64,000 nt of DNA from Photobacterium sp. SKA34. Lineage in GTDB: Bacteria > Pseudomonadota > Gammaproteobacteria > Enterobacterales > Vibrionaceae. The notes under the pieces were generated by a model that did not search any database, was not told where the DNA came from, and worked only from the letters and a program-made list of their open reading frames with translations. The translations under genes and the position numbers were made by a program. The stretch is from contig NZ_CH724143.1 in assembly GCF_000153325.1 (NCBI RefSeq), positions 188,979 through 252,978 of the forward strand, written 5' to 3'. Positions 41,333 to 50,543 of the stretch are shown here, one piece after another. How positions within the stretch are numbered: position 1 is the first letter of the stretch; each line of letters starts with the position of its first letter.

Positions 41333-44300
41333 ATGCCAAAACGTACTGACATAAAAAGTGTACTAATTCTAGGTGCTGGACCGATCGTTATCGGCCAGGC
41401 CTGTGAGTTCGATTACTCTGGTGCACAAGCTTGTAAAGCACTTCGTGAAGAGGGTTACCGTGTTATTCTGGTAAACTCTAACCCTGCCACTATCATGACT
41501 GATCCAGACATGGCTGATGCAACATACATCGAGCCAATTCACTGGGAAGTGGTACGTAATATCATTGCTAAAGAGCGCCCTGATGCAGTACTACCAACCA
41601 TGGGCGGTCAAACAGCATTAAACTGTGCGCTAGATCTTGAAAAATATGGCGTATTAGAAGAATTCAATGTTGAGATGATCGGTGCAACAGCTGATGCAAT
41701 TGATAAAGCTGAAAACCGTTCTCGTTTTGACAAAGCAATGAAAGCCATCGGCCTTGAGTGTCCTCGTGCTGATACTGCAACAACGATGGAAGAAGCTTAC
41801 AAAGTTCTCGAAATGGTTGGCTTCCCTTGTATTATTCGCCCATCATTTACTATGGGTGGTACAGGTGGCGGTATTGCTTATAACAAAGAAGAATTTGAAG
41901 AAATTTGTTCGCGCGGTATCGACCTATCACCAACCAATGAATTATTGATTGATGAATCACTGATTGGTTGGAAAGAATATGAGATGGAAGTTGTTCGTGA
42001 TAAGAACGACAACTGTACTATTGTGTGTGCGATTGAAAACTTCGACCCAATGGGTATTCACACCGGTGACTCAATCACGGTAGCACCTGCGCAAACGCTA
42101 ACAGATAAAGAATACCAATTAATGCGTAATGCATCGCTTGCAGTACTGCGTGAAATTGGTGTTGAAACGGGTGGTTCAAACGTACAGTTTGGTATCAACC
42201 CGAAAGATGGCCGTATGGTTATCATCGAGATGAACCCACGTGTATCTCGTTCATCGGCATTAGCATCAAAAGCAACAGGTTTCCCGATTGCAAAAATTGC
42301 GGCAAAATTGGCGATTGGCTTCACCCTTGATGAACTAATGAATGACATAACTGGTGGCGCAACACCAGCATCATTCGAACCAACTATCGATTACGTAGTA
42401 ACGAAAATCCCTCGTTTTAACTTCGAGAAATTTGCTGGCGCTAACGATCGTCTAACGACACAAATGAAGTCGGTAGGTGAGGTAATGGCGATTGGCCGTA
42501 ACCAACAAGAATCATTACATAAAGCACTACGTGGCCTAGAAGTTGGCGCGAACGGCTTTGATGAAATGGTTGATCTTGATGATCCAAATGCGATGAGCAA
42601 GATCCGACATGAACTGAAAGAAGCGGGTGCTGAGCGTATTTGGTACATCGGTGATGCTTTCCGTGCCGGTATGTCGGTTGACGGTATCTTCAACCTAACT
42701 AACATTGACCGTTGGTTCTTGGTTCAAATTGAAGACATCATCAAGCTTGAAGAGCAAGTGAAAGCAGGTGGTTTTGCAGGTCTTAATGCTGACGTATTAC
42801 GCAAGCTTAAGCGCAAAGGTTTTGCGGATGCACGTCTTGCTAAGTTACTGGGTGTTAGCGAAGGTGAAATTCGTAAACTCCGTGATCAGTTTGACATTCA
42901 TCCTGTCTACAAACGTGTAGATACGTGTGCAGCTGAATTCTCTTCAGATACTGCTTACATGTACTCATCATACGATGAAGAGTGTGAAGCAAATCCAACG
43001 GACAAAGACAAGATAATGGTATTGGGCGGTGGTCCAAACCGTATCGGTCAAGGTATCGAGTTTGACTACTGTTGTGTTCATGCATCATTAGCACTGCGTG
43101 AAGATGGTTACGAAACTATCATGGTTAACTGTAATCCAGAGACAGTATCAACGGATTACGACACATCAGATCGCTTGTACTTCGAACCTGTAACACTTGA
43201 AGATGTATTAGCTATCGCACGTGTTGAAAAACCAAAAGGTGTGATTGTTCAGTATGGTGGTCAAACGCCACTGAAACTAGCACGTGCACTGGAAGCGGCA
43301 GGTGTGCCAATTATCGGTACTAGCCCTGATGCGATTGACCGTGCAGAGGATCGTGAGCGTTTCCAACAAGCTGTTGATCGTCTAGGTTTACTGCAACCTG
43401 AAAACGCAACAGTATCAACGATGGAACAAGCGATAGAGAAATCACGTGATATTGGTTTCCCACTTGTAGTTCGTCCATCGTACGTGCTTGGTGGTCGAGC
43501 AATGGAAATTGTATACGACGAGCAAGATCTGCGTCGCTACTTTAATGAAGCGGTAAGCGTTTCGAATGAATCTCCAGTATTGCTTGATCGCTTCTTAGAT
43601 GATGCGGTAGAAGTCGACGTTGATGCTATTTGTGACGGTGAGCAAGTAGTGATTGGCGGTATCATGGAGCATATCGAACAAGCGGGTGTTCACTCAGGTG
43701 ACTCTGCATGTTCATTACCTGCCTATACGTTAAGCCAAGAAATTCAAGATGTAATGCGTGAGCAAGTGAAAAACCTTGCGTTTGAATTGGGTGTTCGAGG
43801 TCTTATGAATACTCAGTTCGCCGTCAAAGATGGTGAAGTGTACCTAATCGAGGTTAACCCTCGTGCAGCACGTACAGTACCTTTTGTATCTAAAGCGACA
43901 GGTGCACCACTAGCTAAGATTGCAGCACGTGTTATGGCGGGTCAATCACTAGAATCACAAGGTTTTACCAAGGAGATTATTCCACCGTATTACTCTGTGA
44001 AAGAAGTGGTATTACCGTTTAACAAGTTCCCAGGTGTGGATCCATTGTTAGGCCCTGAAATGCGCTCAACAGGTGAGGTAATGGGTATTGGTAATACGTT
44101 TGCAGAGGCATTCGCTAAAGCTGAGTTAGGTTGTAGTAAAGAGTATCCAGAAGGTGGTCGTGCGCTACTATCTGTTCGTGAAGAAGATAAGCAACGTGTG
44201 GTTGATCTAGCCTCTAAGCTTACTAAGCTAGGTTACCAATTAGATGCGACTCACGGTACAGCTGTGATTCTAGGTGAAGCGGGTATTAACCCTCGTCTAG

Positions 44301-44551
44301 TTAACAAAGTACATGAAGGTCGTCCGCATATTCTTGACCGTATCAAGAACAATGAATACACCTACATTGTTAACACTGCTGCTGGTCGTCAAGCGATTGA
44401 AGATTCAAAAGTTCTTCGTCGTGGTGCATTAGCAGAGAAGGTGAACTACACTACAACGCTAAATGCTGCATTTGCAACTTGTATGGCGCATACTGCAGAT
44501 GACCGTAATACAGTTACTTCAATTCAAGAGCTACACGCACGTATTAAGTAA
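41333..44551 (+). CDS. carB: Carbamoyl-phosphate synthase large chain
   Basis: Synthesises carbamoyl phosphate from bicarbonate, ammonia and two ATP. The 1072-residue protein has two homologous ATP-grasp halves, each with a Rossmann-like start ([20 protein letters not shown] near residue 12 and [20 protein letters not shown] near 560), an oligomerisation region between them and a C-terminal allosteric domain (about 935-1072). It begins 18 bp after carA in the same operon, with a strong terminator behind. Confidence 0.97.
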   Translation: MPKRTDIKSVLILGAGPIVIGQACEFDYSGAQACKALREEGYRVILVNSNPATIMTDPDMADATYIEPIHWEVVRNIIAKERPDAVLPTMGGQTALNCALDLEKYGVLEEFNVEMIGATADAIDKAENRSRFDKAMKAIGLECPRADTATTMEEAYKVLEMVGFPCIIRPSFTMGGTGGGIAYNKEEFEEICSRGIDLSPTNELLIDESLIGWKEYEMEVVRDKNDNCTIVCAIENFDPMGIHTGDSITVAPAQTLTDKEYQLMRNASLAVLREIGVETGGSNVQFGINPKDGRMVIIEMNPRVSRSSALASKATGFPIAKIAAKLAIGFTLDELMNDITGGATPASFEPTIDYVVTKIPRFNFEKFAGANDRLTTQMKSVGEVMAIGRNQQESLHKALRGLEVGANGFDEMVDLDDPNAMSKIRHELKEAGAERIWYIGDAFRAGMSVDGIFNLTNIDRWFLVQIEDIIKLEEQVKAGGFAGLNADVLRKLKRKGFADARLAKLLGVSEGEIRKLRDQFDIHPVYKRVDTCAAEFSSDTAYMYSSYDEECEANPTDKDKIMVLGGGPNRIGQGIEFDYCCVHASLALREDGYETIMVNCNPETVSTDYDTSDRLYFEPVTLEDVLAIARVEKPKGVIVQYGGQTPLKLARALEAAGVPIIGTSPDAIDRAEDRERFQQAVDRLGLLQPENATVSTMEQAIEKSRDIGFPLVVRPSYVLGGRAMEIVYDEQDLRRYFNEAVSVSNESPVLLDRFLDDAVEVDVDAICDGEQVVIGGIMEHIEQAGVHSGDSACSLPAYTLSQEIQDVMREQVKNLAFELGVRGLMNTQFAVKDGEVYLIEVNPRAARTVPFVSKATGAPLAKIAARVMAGQSLESQGFTKEIIPPYYSVKEVVLPFNKFPGVDPLLGPEMRSTGEVMGIGNTFAEAFAKAELGCSKEYPEGGRALLSVREEDKQRVVDLASKLTKLGYQLDATHGTAVILGEAGINPRLVNKVHEGRPHILDRIKNNEYTYIVNTAAGRQAIEDSKVLRRGALAEKVNYTTTLNAAFATCMAHTADDRNTVTSIQELHARIK

Positions 44552-44570
44552 GTGTAACGCGAATTGAAAC

Positions 44571-44605
44571 AGAAAAAGCCGAGCCATGTTGCTCGGCTTT
44601 TTTAT
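44571..44605 (+). terminator. Terminator after carAB
   Basis: AAAAAGCCGAGC and GCTCGGCTTTTT form a 12-bp stem around CATGTT. Confidence 0.88.
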
Positions 44606-44678
44606 TGCCATCATTTGTTGAAATTAAGTGCTTTGTTAAATCAGGTTCTATACAGGTTTGTTTGCGTAGAATGCAGGC

Positions 44679-44796
44679 GTCGCACAAAGCGATATATATT
44701 TTTTGGATATAATAATGAACGATACCGACCATCCTCCGAGTATGAAGCAGGAAAGCCTCGCTTAGCTTACGGTATCGAATTTTTACTCCGTGCGAC
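44679..44796 (+). promoter_or_regulatory. Structured leader RNA of the MgtE-type transporter
   Basis: Two nested perfect helices are visible: GTCGCAC (44679-44685) with GTGCGAC (44790-44796), and inside it CGATACCG (44720-44727) with CGGTATCG (44770-44777), followed by AATTTTT. A CGAG/CTCG pair (44737-44740, 44757-44760) lies in the inner loop. The inner helix overlaps a short leader frame. The whole lies about 200 nt before the transporter start. A cis-regulatory role is inference; I do not recognise a named riboswitch. Confidence 0.5.
44715..44765 (+). CDS. Candidate leader peptide MNDTDHPPSMKQESLA
   Basis: Sixteen codons with ATG at 44715, a weak GGAT ribosome-binding site (44705-44708) and a TAG stop. 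The N-terminal Asp-Thr-Asp-His-Pro-Pro stretch has the acidic/proline character of MgtL (MEPDPTP...) of enterics. In MgtL such residues destabilise the ribosome at low magnesium and so control mgtA. The frame spans the 5' arm of the inner hairpin and ends 4 nt before its 3' arm, a typical attenuator layout. Expression is not proven. Confidence 0.45.
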   Translation: MNDTDHPPSMKQESLA

Positions 44797-45000
44797 TAAG
44801 TGCGGATCAGTATGTCTCACCTGCTTTTAACTCAACTCACGACATCTTTTCTTAGGTTTTCCGTTACATTTCTCATTTCATAACATTTAATAAATAATGA
44901 TGACATTAGCCGTTGGTGGCTCCACTGTTATCTTTTGTTAAGGTTATCACGGTGGTCGTTACCTTCTCTTTTAAAGAGTCAGCCAATCGGGAGATTCGCC

Positions 45001-45852
45001 ATGGCGGTAATGAACTATGCAGCTTATGCAGCAACAACACAATTAGCACAGCAAGATGCACGTGCGGTAAGAAATGCTTTTTTAAAATATGAGCTAGATG
45101 AACAAGCACAGTTGTTGGTAAAAATGCCAGTATCCAATGCTTTAGCTATACTTCATGAGTGTTCACTACGGCATGTACAAATTTTATTAGATCGTCTAGA
45201 TGAATTGAAAGAAGATGTACGTGCTCGACAACTAGCTAGTGGGTTAGGTTTAATTTGTTCAGAAGCAGAACCCCCCGGGCATTATTTAGAAAATAGTGTC
45301 TTAAATCATGTCAAGGAACGCATTGGTTGGATTGTAGGGCTCGCTTTAATGGGAATTGTCTCAGGCTTAATTATCTCTCACTATGAAGATACGTTGAGTC
45401 AATTAGTCCTGCTCGCGATTTATATGCCGGTGATTGCAGCTGCCGGCGGAAATACTGGCTCGCAAGCAGCAACCTTAGTTGTACGAGCATTGGCGATGGA
45501 AGAGATAAAGTCACGGGATTGGTTAGCTGTATTGTGGAAAGAGTTTCGTGTTGCGATAGTTATTGCTTTAAGCCTTGCTATTGTGATTGTTGGTCGAGTC
45601 ATCTTTTTTAGTGGTGATGTTGTTCTTCCTAATGGTATGCATCTAGAGCAAGTTGCATTAGCCATTGGTATTGCTATCTCTATTCAAGTTGTAATTTCAA
45701 CGAGCGTAGGCGGAGTATTACCTATGCTTGCGAGGACATTAAATCTCGATCCAGCGGTATTAGTCAGTCCTGTATTAGCTTCAATGGTCGATATTACGGG
45801 GATGGTGGTTTACTTCAAAACAGTAAATTGGATGCTAGGTTTCGGTTCGTAA
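45001..45852 (+). CDS. MgtE-type magnesium transporter without CBS domains
   Basis: Inner-membrane divalent cation channel/transporter of 283 residues. An N-terminal helical part (about 1-105) leads straight into the five-helix MgtE pore domain with the signatures PVIAAAGGNTGSQAATLVVR (143-162) and LDPAVLVSPVLASMVDITG (249-267). The CBS pair that senses cytosolic magnesium in full-length MgtE (about 450 residues) is absent. I chose the ATG at 45001 with GGGAGA at 44989-44994; an upstream TTG at 44935 lacks support. A structured leader with a short peptide frame precedes it. Confidence 0.85.
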   Translation: MAVMNYAAYAATTQLAQQDARAVRNAFLKYELDEQAQLLVKMPVSNALAILHECSLRHVQILLDRLDELKEDVRARQLASGLGLICSEAEPPGHYLENSVLNHVKERIGWIVGLALMGIVSGLIISHYEDTLSQLVLLAIYMPVIAAAGGNTGSQAATLVVRALAMEEIKSRDWLAVLWKEFRVAIVIALSLAIVIVGRVIFFSGDVVLPNGMHLEQVALAIGIAISIQVVISTSVGGVLPMLARTLNLDPAVLVSPVLASMVDITGMVVYFKTVNWMLGFGS

Positions 45853-45868
45853 AATTGTTTGCATTAAA

Positions 45869-45920
45869 TAGCCGCTATTGCTCGAATCTTTCTCGTTGAA
45901 AGTATTTGATAGCGGCTTTT
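45869..45920. terminator. Terminator between mgtE-like gene and dacB
   Basis: AGCCGCTAT (45870-45878) and ATAGCGGCT (45909-45917) pair around about 30 nt, followed by TTTTAT. Confidence 0.65.
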
Positions 45921-45938
45921 ATCTATCTAGTCTCTTAT

Positions 45939-47342
45939 TTAGTAGCTTTTATACAGTGAGTTATAAAGCTGCTTTTCAAATTGGTAAATAGGCGGTAATA
46001 CTGCTTTTTCACCATCATGCATGTGTGGATAGTAATTAGTCACTAACTGTACAAAGAGAAGTGGTTTACCGTTGTGGGTCTTAATCACACCTGCAAGGTT
46101 ATAGGTTCCGAATAAAGAGCCACTTTTAGCAATAATCTTACCTTTTAACGGAACATCACGAATACTGCGACGATACTGTAACGTGCCACTTTTACCTGAG
46201 ACTGGTAGATCGTTCATTAAACCTAATTGAGGGTGGTTATAAATGTAAGTCACTACTTTTATTAAATCACTTGCAGTTAAACGGTTATTACGCGATAAGC
46301 CTGAACCATCCACCATCACAGTATCAGAAAGATCGATACCGGCTTTATCTTTTAGTATCGCTTTGATCGCTTCAATGCCATTGGTGTAACTACCTGCTTG
46401 GTTGTAATACTTTGCACCAATGGTTTTGGCAATGTTATCGGCAAATAAGTTATCAGAGCGCTTCAGTATAATATCTAGCAGAGTTGATAATGGAGCTGAG
46501 CGATGCGTTGCAATGATTTTACCGCTGATTTTATCGTTACGAAGTACCTTACCGTTTAATTTTATCCCTGCGCGCTTAAGCTCTTGTTGAATAACTGCGG
46601 TCGAATATAAGGTTGTATTTTGAACTGCAAACTTTAGTGGTAGAGGCTCTTTTCGAGGTTGGATACAGCCACTAATTTGGTACATGTTACGATCATTGGA
46701 GTTCATTGAAAGCTGACAGTGCTGTTCTTTCTGCTGTGCTTTAGATACCACAATCGCAGAGGTTTCAGCTTGGATTGGTTGGTGGCTAGGTACATTTACG
46801 CGAGTGACTTCCCCAAAAGGCTTATTACTATACAGTGCTCCTTGAACACAGTTATGCTCCAAGCTGATACTACTTGATGGTGCACTGTAACAAGAGCCTA
46901 AAATATCCCACGGCCAACCAATAGCACGTTCATAGCCAGTAAAGTGTCCACCATTTAAGTACAAATTACCTTTAATCGTCGTTATGCCTTGCTGTTTTAA
47001 CTGGCGAAGTAAATTTGCAATATCACTGCGTTTAAGTGTTGGGTCGCCATTAAAGTTCATGATGACATCATTGCCTTTAGTCTCAAGGTAAGTATCAAAG
47101 CGAAAGTTATTACCGAGATATAGCTTTGCAGCAAGGGCGGTGATCATTTTTTGAGTACTTGCGGGGGCTTGCAATTCATCAGCACGTTTACTGTAAATAA
47201 TTTTATTTGTTGCAGGGTTTACAACTAGAAAAGCAACATCACTCCCTTTGGGGAGGTGTTCGATAGCTTGCTGAGGTGAGAATGCAGCGAAAGAAGAAAA
47301 GCTCGTTGCAATTAATGCAGAGCAAAACAGTTTTTTAAACAT
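45939..47342 (-). CDS. dacB: D-alanyl-D-alanine carboxypeptidase/endopeptidase (PBP4)
   Basis: Periplasmic low-molecular-weight PBP trimming or opening peptidoglycan cross-links. The 467-residue protein has a signal peptide (about 1-19), the SxxK motif STQK with nucleophile Ser62, the SxN motif in GSGLSRNNRLTA and the KTG-type triad KSG in SGKSGTLQYR. The large insert between the first two motifs is typical of this class. Its upstream region is interrupted by two insertion sequences whose nearest end is only 38 bp from the start, so the native promoter has probably been displaced. No strong ribosome-binding site is visible. Confidence 0.93.
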   Translation of the reverse strand: MFKKLFCSALIATSFSSFAAFSPQQAIEHLPKGSDVAFLVVNPATNKIIYSKRADELQAPASTQKMITALAAKLYLGNNFRFDTYLETKGNDVIMNFNGDPTLKRSDIANLLRQLKQQGITTIKGNLYLNGGHFTGYERAIGWPWDILGSCYSAPSSSISLEHNCVQGALYSNKPFGEVTRVNVPSHQPIQAETSAIVVSKAQQKEQHCQLSMNSNDRNMYQISGCIQPRKEPLPLKFAVQNTTLYSTAVIQQELKRAGIKLNGKVLRNDKISGKIIATHRSAPLSTLLDIILKRSDNLFADNIAKTIGAKYYNQAGSYTNGIEAIKAILKDKAGIDLSDTVMVDGSGLSRNNRLTASDLIKVVTYIYNHPQLGLMNDLPVSGKSGTLQYRRSIRDVPLKGKIIAKSGSLFGTYNLAGVIKTHNGKPLLFVQLVTNYYPHMHDGEKAVLPPIYQFEKQLYNSLYKSY

Positions 47343-47365
47343 AACAAGGCATAGTCTTGGTTAAG

Positions 47366-47380
47366 AAATAGACCTTAATC
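47366..47380. repeat. Target duplication, first copy
   Basis: AAATAGACCTTAATC; the same 15 bp recur at 48884-48898 and 50402-50416, at every edge of the two insertion sequences. Confidence 0.9.
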
Positions 47381-48883
47381 TGTCAGCCCTACTTTAAAAT
47401 GTCACATTCCTCCAACTTAGAAATGTCACATTAGGTGTATGATTCTTCCTATGGAAGAATCAGCCTACGGTGCTGGAATGTTACTCACGATGAGCACAAA
47501 AGAGCTTCAGAAACTCGAAACAATACAAAACGTTTGTGATAAGCGTATTAGACAAATTGATGCTTCTAAAATCCTGAACTTAAGCCGTAGGCATATTCAA
47601 AGATTGGTTAATCAATACCGACAGTTCGGGGCTAATGGTTTAATTTCAAAAAAGCGAACTAAGCCAAGTAATCGTCAATTCAATGCATCATTGAAAAAAC
47701 AAGTTATTGATTTAATTCAGACTCATTACTTCGATTTTGGTCCTACGCTAGCCGCAGAAAAATTAGCTGAAATTCATGATATTAGACTCTCTACTGAAAC
47801 CATCAGAAAATGGATGGTTTCGGTAAAACTTTGGAAACCAAAGGTTAAGAAAAGACGTAAGATTTATCAACCGAGAGCGAGAAGAGATTGTATAGGCGAA
47901 CTTATTCAGCTTGATGGTTCCCCCCACGACTGGTTCGAAGGCCGAGCCGATAAATGTACATTGCTTGTTTTTATTGATGACGCAACAAGCGCCATCATGC
48001 ATTTATATTTTTGTGATTCTGAGTCGACGTTTTCATATATGGCTGCGACTAAGCAGTATATACAACAGCATGGTAAGCCTGTCGCGCTCTACACGGATAA
48101 ACACGGTGTTTTCCGTGTTAACCATGCTAGCAACGAAGACCGCAATAAACTGACTCAATATGGTCGCGCACTAAAAGAATTAAACATTGAGCTAATTTGT
48201 GCCAATACTCCACAAGCTAAAGGGCGCGTAGAACGCGCTAATTTAACGCTTCAAGACCGTCTAGTTAAAGAGATGAGGCTAGCAGGGATTAATGGGATAG
48301 AAGAAGCAAACGAGTGGTTATCAGGTTTTATAGATAACTATAACAGGCGCTTTGCTAAACCAGCTAAACGTCAATTGAATGTGCACAGACCTATCTACGA
48401 AACCCCGAAAGAGTTATACGATATTTTCTCCTGGCAAACTTCGCGAAAAGTAACTAAATCACTAACGCTACAGTATGACAAAGTCATGTATTTACTTGAA
48501 AAAAATTCAGAAAATGAAAACCTTGTGGGTAGAAATATCATGATACATGATTACCCTGACGGTCAAATAGATATTAAGCATTTAGGTCAATCATTAGGTT
48601 ACAGTATTTTTGATAAATTGGAGCGAATAAATCAGGGAGAGATAGTTGAAAATAAGCGTTTAGACGCTGTTTTGAGATTAGCGATGGTAGAGCAAGAACG
48701 ATTGGAATCAGAAGGTTTAAGAGAGCGTAGTCGTTCAGATACACCAAGACGACAAGAACAACGTAGACAGTCGCGAATAAATCCCGTGATGTATGACCAA
48801 GCGAAATAACAAATTTCTGTCACTTAGAAAAAGTGACATTTCTAACTTGGAGAACCGTGTGACATTTCTAAATGGTTGCAACA
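47381..48883 (+). mobile_element. Insertion sequence, copy 1 (ISNCY/IS1202-like)
   Basis: 1,503 bp with imperfect 26-bp inverted ends: left TGTCAGCCC..., right (inverted) TGTTGCAAC..., both ending AAATGTCACA. Each end also has a second inner copy of TTAGAAATGTCAC, likely transposase sites. The 15-bp direct repeats and the transposase type suggest the ISNCY IS1202-like group, which has unusually long target duplications. Identical in length and protein to the neighbouring copy. Confidence 0.9.
47439..48809 (+). CDS. DDE transposase, copy 1
   Basis: 456-residue transposase. It has an N-terminal helix-turn-helix (about 40-70, ASKILNLSRRHIQRLVNQYR), an integrase-type catalytic core with aspartates in QLDGSPHDWF and YTDKHGVF and a glutamate in PQAKGRVERAN (the DDE triad), and a basic C-terminal tail. 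The ATG at 47439 has only a weak AGG; an internal ATG in GMLLTMSTKE may be the true start. It looks intact and so potentially active. Confidence 0.9.
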   Translation: MILPMEESAYGAGMLLTMSTKELQKLETIQNVCDKRIRQIDASKILNLSRRHIQRLVNQYRQFGANGLISKKRTKPSNRQFNASLKKQVIDLIQTHYFDFGPTLAAEKLAEIHDIRLSTETIRKWMVSVKLWKPKVKKRRKIYQPRARRDCIGELIQLDGSPHDWFEGRADKCTLLVFIDDATSAIMHLYFCDSESTFSYMAATKQYIQQHGKPVALYTDKHGVFRVNHASNEDRNKLTQYGRALKELNIELICANTPQAKGRVERANLTLQDRLVKEMRLAGINGIEEANEWLSGFIDNYNRRFAKPAKRQLNVHRPIYETPKELYDIFSWQTSRKVTKSLTLQYDKVMYLLEKNSENENLVGRNIMIHDYPDGQIDIKHLGQSLGYSIFDKLERINQGEIVENKRLDAVLRLAMVEQERLESEGLRERSRSDTPRRQEQRRQSRINPVMYDQAK

Positions 48884-48898
48884 AAATAGACCTTAATC
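48884..48898. repeat. Target duplication, middle copy
   Basis: AAATAGACCTTAATC, the only sequence separating the two insertion sequences. Confidence 0.9.
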
Positions 48899-50401
48899 TG
48901 TCAGCCCTACTTTAAAATGTCACATTCCTCCAACTTAGAAATGTCACATTAGGTGTATGATTCTTCCTATGGAAGAATCAGCCTACGGTGCTGGAATGTT
49001 ACTCACGATGAGCACAAAAGAGCTTCAGAAACTCGAAACAATACAAAACGTTTGTGATAAGCGTATTAGACAAATTGATGCTTCTAAAATCCTGAACTTA
49101 AGCCGTAGGCATATTCAAAGATTGGTTAATCAATACCGACAGTTCGGGGCTAATGGTTTAATTTCAAAAAAGCGAACTAAGCCAAGTAATCGTCAATTCA
49201 ATGCATCATTGAAAAAACAAGTTATTGATTTAATTCAGACTCATTACTTCGATTTTGGTCCTACGCTAGCCGCAGAAAAATTAGCTGAAATTCATGATAT
49301 TAGACTCTCTACTGAAACCATCAGAAAATGGATGGTTTCGGTAAAACTTTGGAAACCAAAGGTTAAGAAAAGACGTAAGATTTATCAACCGAGAGCGAGA
49401 AGAGATTGTATAGGCGAACTTATTCAGCTTGATGGTTCCCCCCACGACTGGTTCGAAGGCCGAGCCGATAAATGTACATTGCTTGTTTTTATTGATGACG
49501 CAACAAGCGCCATCATGCATTTATATTTTTGTGATTCTGAGTCGACGTTTTCATATATGGCTGCGACTAAGCAGTATATACAACAGCATGGTAAGCCTGT
49601 CGCGCTCTACACGGATAAACACGGTGTTTTCCGTGTTAACCATGCTAGCAACGAAGACCGCAATAAACTGACTCAATATGGTCGCGCACTAAAAGAATTA
49701 AACATTGAGCTAATTTGTGCCAATACTCCACAAGCTAAAGGGCGCGTAGAACGCGCTAATTTAACGCTTCAAGACCGTCTAGTTAAAGAGATGAGGCTAG
49801 CAGGGATTAATGGGATAGAAGAAGCAAACGAGTGGTTATCAGGTTTTATAGATAACTATAACAGGCGCTTTGCTAAACCAGCTAAACGTCAATTGAATGT
49901 GCACAGACCTATCTACGAAACCCCGAAAGAGTTATACGATATTTTCTCCTGGCAAACTTCGCGAAAAGTAACTAAATCACTAACGCTACAGTATGACAAA
50001 GTCATGTATTTACTTGAAAAAAATTCAGAAAATGAAAACCTTGTGGGTAGAAATATCATGATACATGATTACCCTGACGGTCAAATAGATATTAAGCATT
50101 TAGGTCAATCATTAGGTTACAGTATTTTTGATAAATTGGAGCGAATAAATCAGGGAGAGATAGTTGAAAATAAGCGTTTAGACGCTGTTTTGAGATTAGC
50201 GATGGTAGAGCAAGAACGATTGGAATCAGAAGGTTTAAGAGAGCGTAGTCGTTCAGATACACCAAGACGACAAGAACAACGTAGACAGTCGCGAATAAAT
50301 CCCGTGATGTATGACCAAGCGAAATAACAAATTTCTGTCACTTAGAAAAAGTGACATTTCTAACTTGGAGAACCGTGTGACATTTCTAAATGGTTGCAAC
50401 A
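48899..50401 (+). mobile_element. Insertion sequence, copy 2 (ISNCY/IS1202-like)
   Basis: Second 1,503-bp element in the same orientation as copy 1, with the same terminal repeats; by eye no difference from copy 1. The repeat period of the pair is 1,518 bp (element plus 15-bp target copy). This could be a second insertion at the same site, a tandem duplication through the target repeats, or an assembly duplication. Confidence 0.9.
48957..50327 (+). CDS. DDE transposase, copy 2
   Basis: 456 residues, identical to the copy 1 transposase, with the same helix-turn-helix and DDE core. Both copies are full length and uninterrupted, which suggests recent arrival or recent duplication. The 114-bp right end contains two inverted TTAGAAATGTCAC-type sites. 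Confidence 0.9.
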   Translation: MILPMEESAYGAGMLLTMSTKELQKLETIQNVCDKRIRQIDASKILNLSRRHIQRLVNQYRQFGANGLISKKRTKPSNRQFNASLKKQVIDLIQTHYFDFGPTLAAEKLAEIHDIRLSTETIRKWMVSVKLWKPKVKKRRKIYQPRARRDCIGELIQLDGSPHDWFEGRADKCTLLVFIDDATSAIMHLYFCDSESTFSYMAATKQYIQQHGKPVALYTDKHGVFRVNHASNEDRNKLTQYGRALKELNIELICANTPQAKGRVERANLTLQDRLVKEMRLAGINGIEEANEWLSGFIDNYNRRFAKPAKRQLNVHRPIYETPKELYDIFSWQTSRKVTKSLTLQYDKVMYLLEKNSENENLVGRNIMIHDYPDGQIDIKHLGQSLGYSIFDKLERINQGEIVENKRLDAVLRLAMVEQERLESEGLRERSRSDTPRRQEQRRQSRINPVMYDQAK

Positions 50402-50416
50402 AAATAGACCTTAATC
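50402..50416. repeat. Target duplication, third copy
   Basis: AAATAGACCTTAATC at the right edge of copy 2; it continues into ATAACGTTTATC, presumably the original dacB upstream sequence. Confidence 0.9.
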
Positions 50417-50488
50417 ATAACGTTTATCTTGCGTTACGTTAAATTAAATACTGATAGGACTAAAACAAAAAACTGACACAAGAGTAAT

Positions 50489-50521
50489 AAAAAACGCCGG
50501 CCTAGGCCGACGTTTTATTAT
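50489..50521 (-). terminator. Terminator of the ompU-like porin gene
   Basis: AAAACGCCGGCC and GGCCGACGTTTT pair with one mismatch around TA; read on the minus strand it follows the porin. Confidence 0.8.
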
Positions 50522-50543
50522 ATTTTGCTTTTAATCACAAGGA

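Noticed and set aside
50417..50444. dif-like Xer site beside the insertion sequence
   Set aside because: TTACGTTAAAT (50434-50444) resembles a XerD half-site, and some IS1202 relatives target Xer sites, but no matching XerC half is visible at the right spacing.
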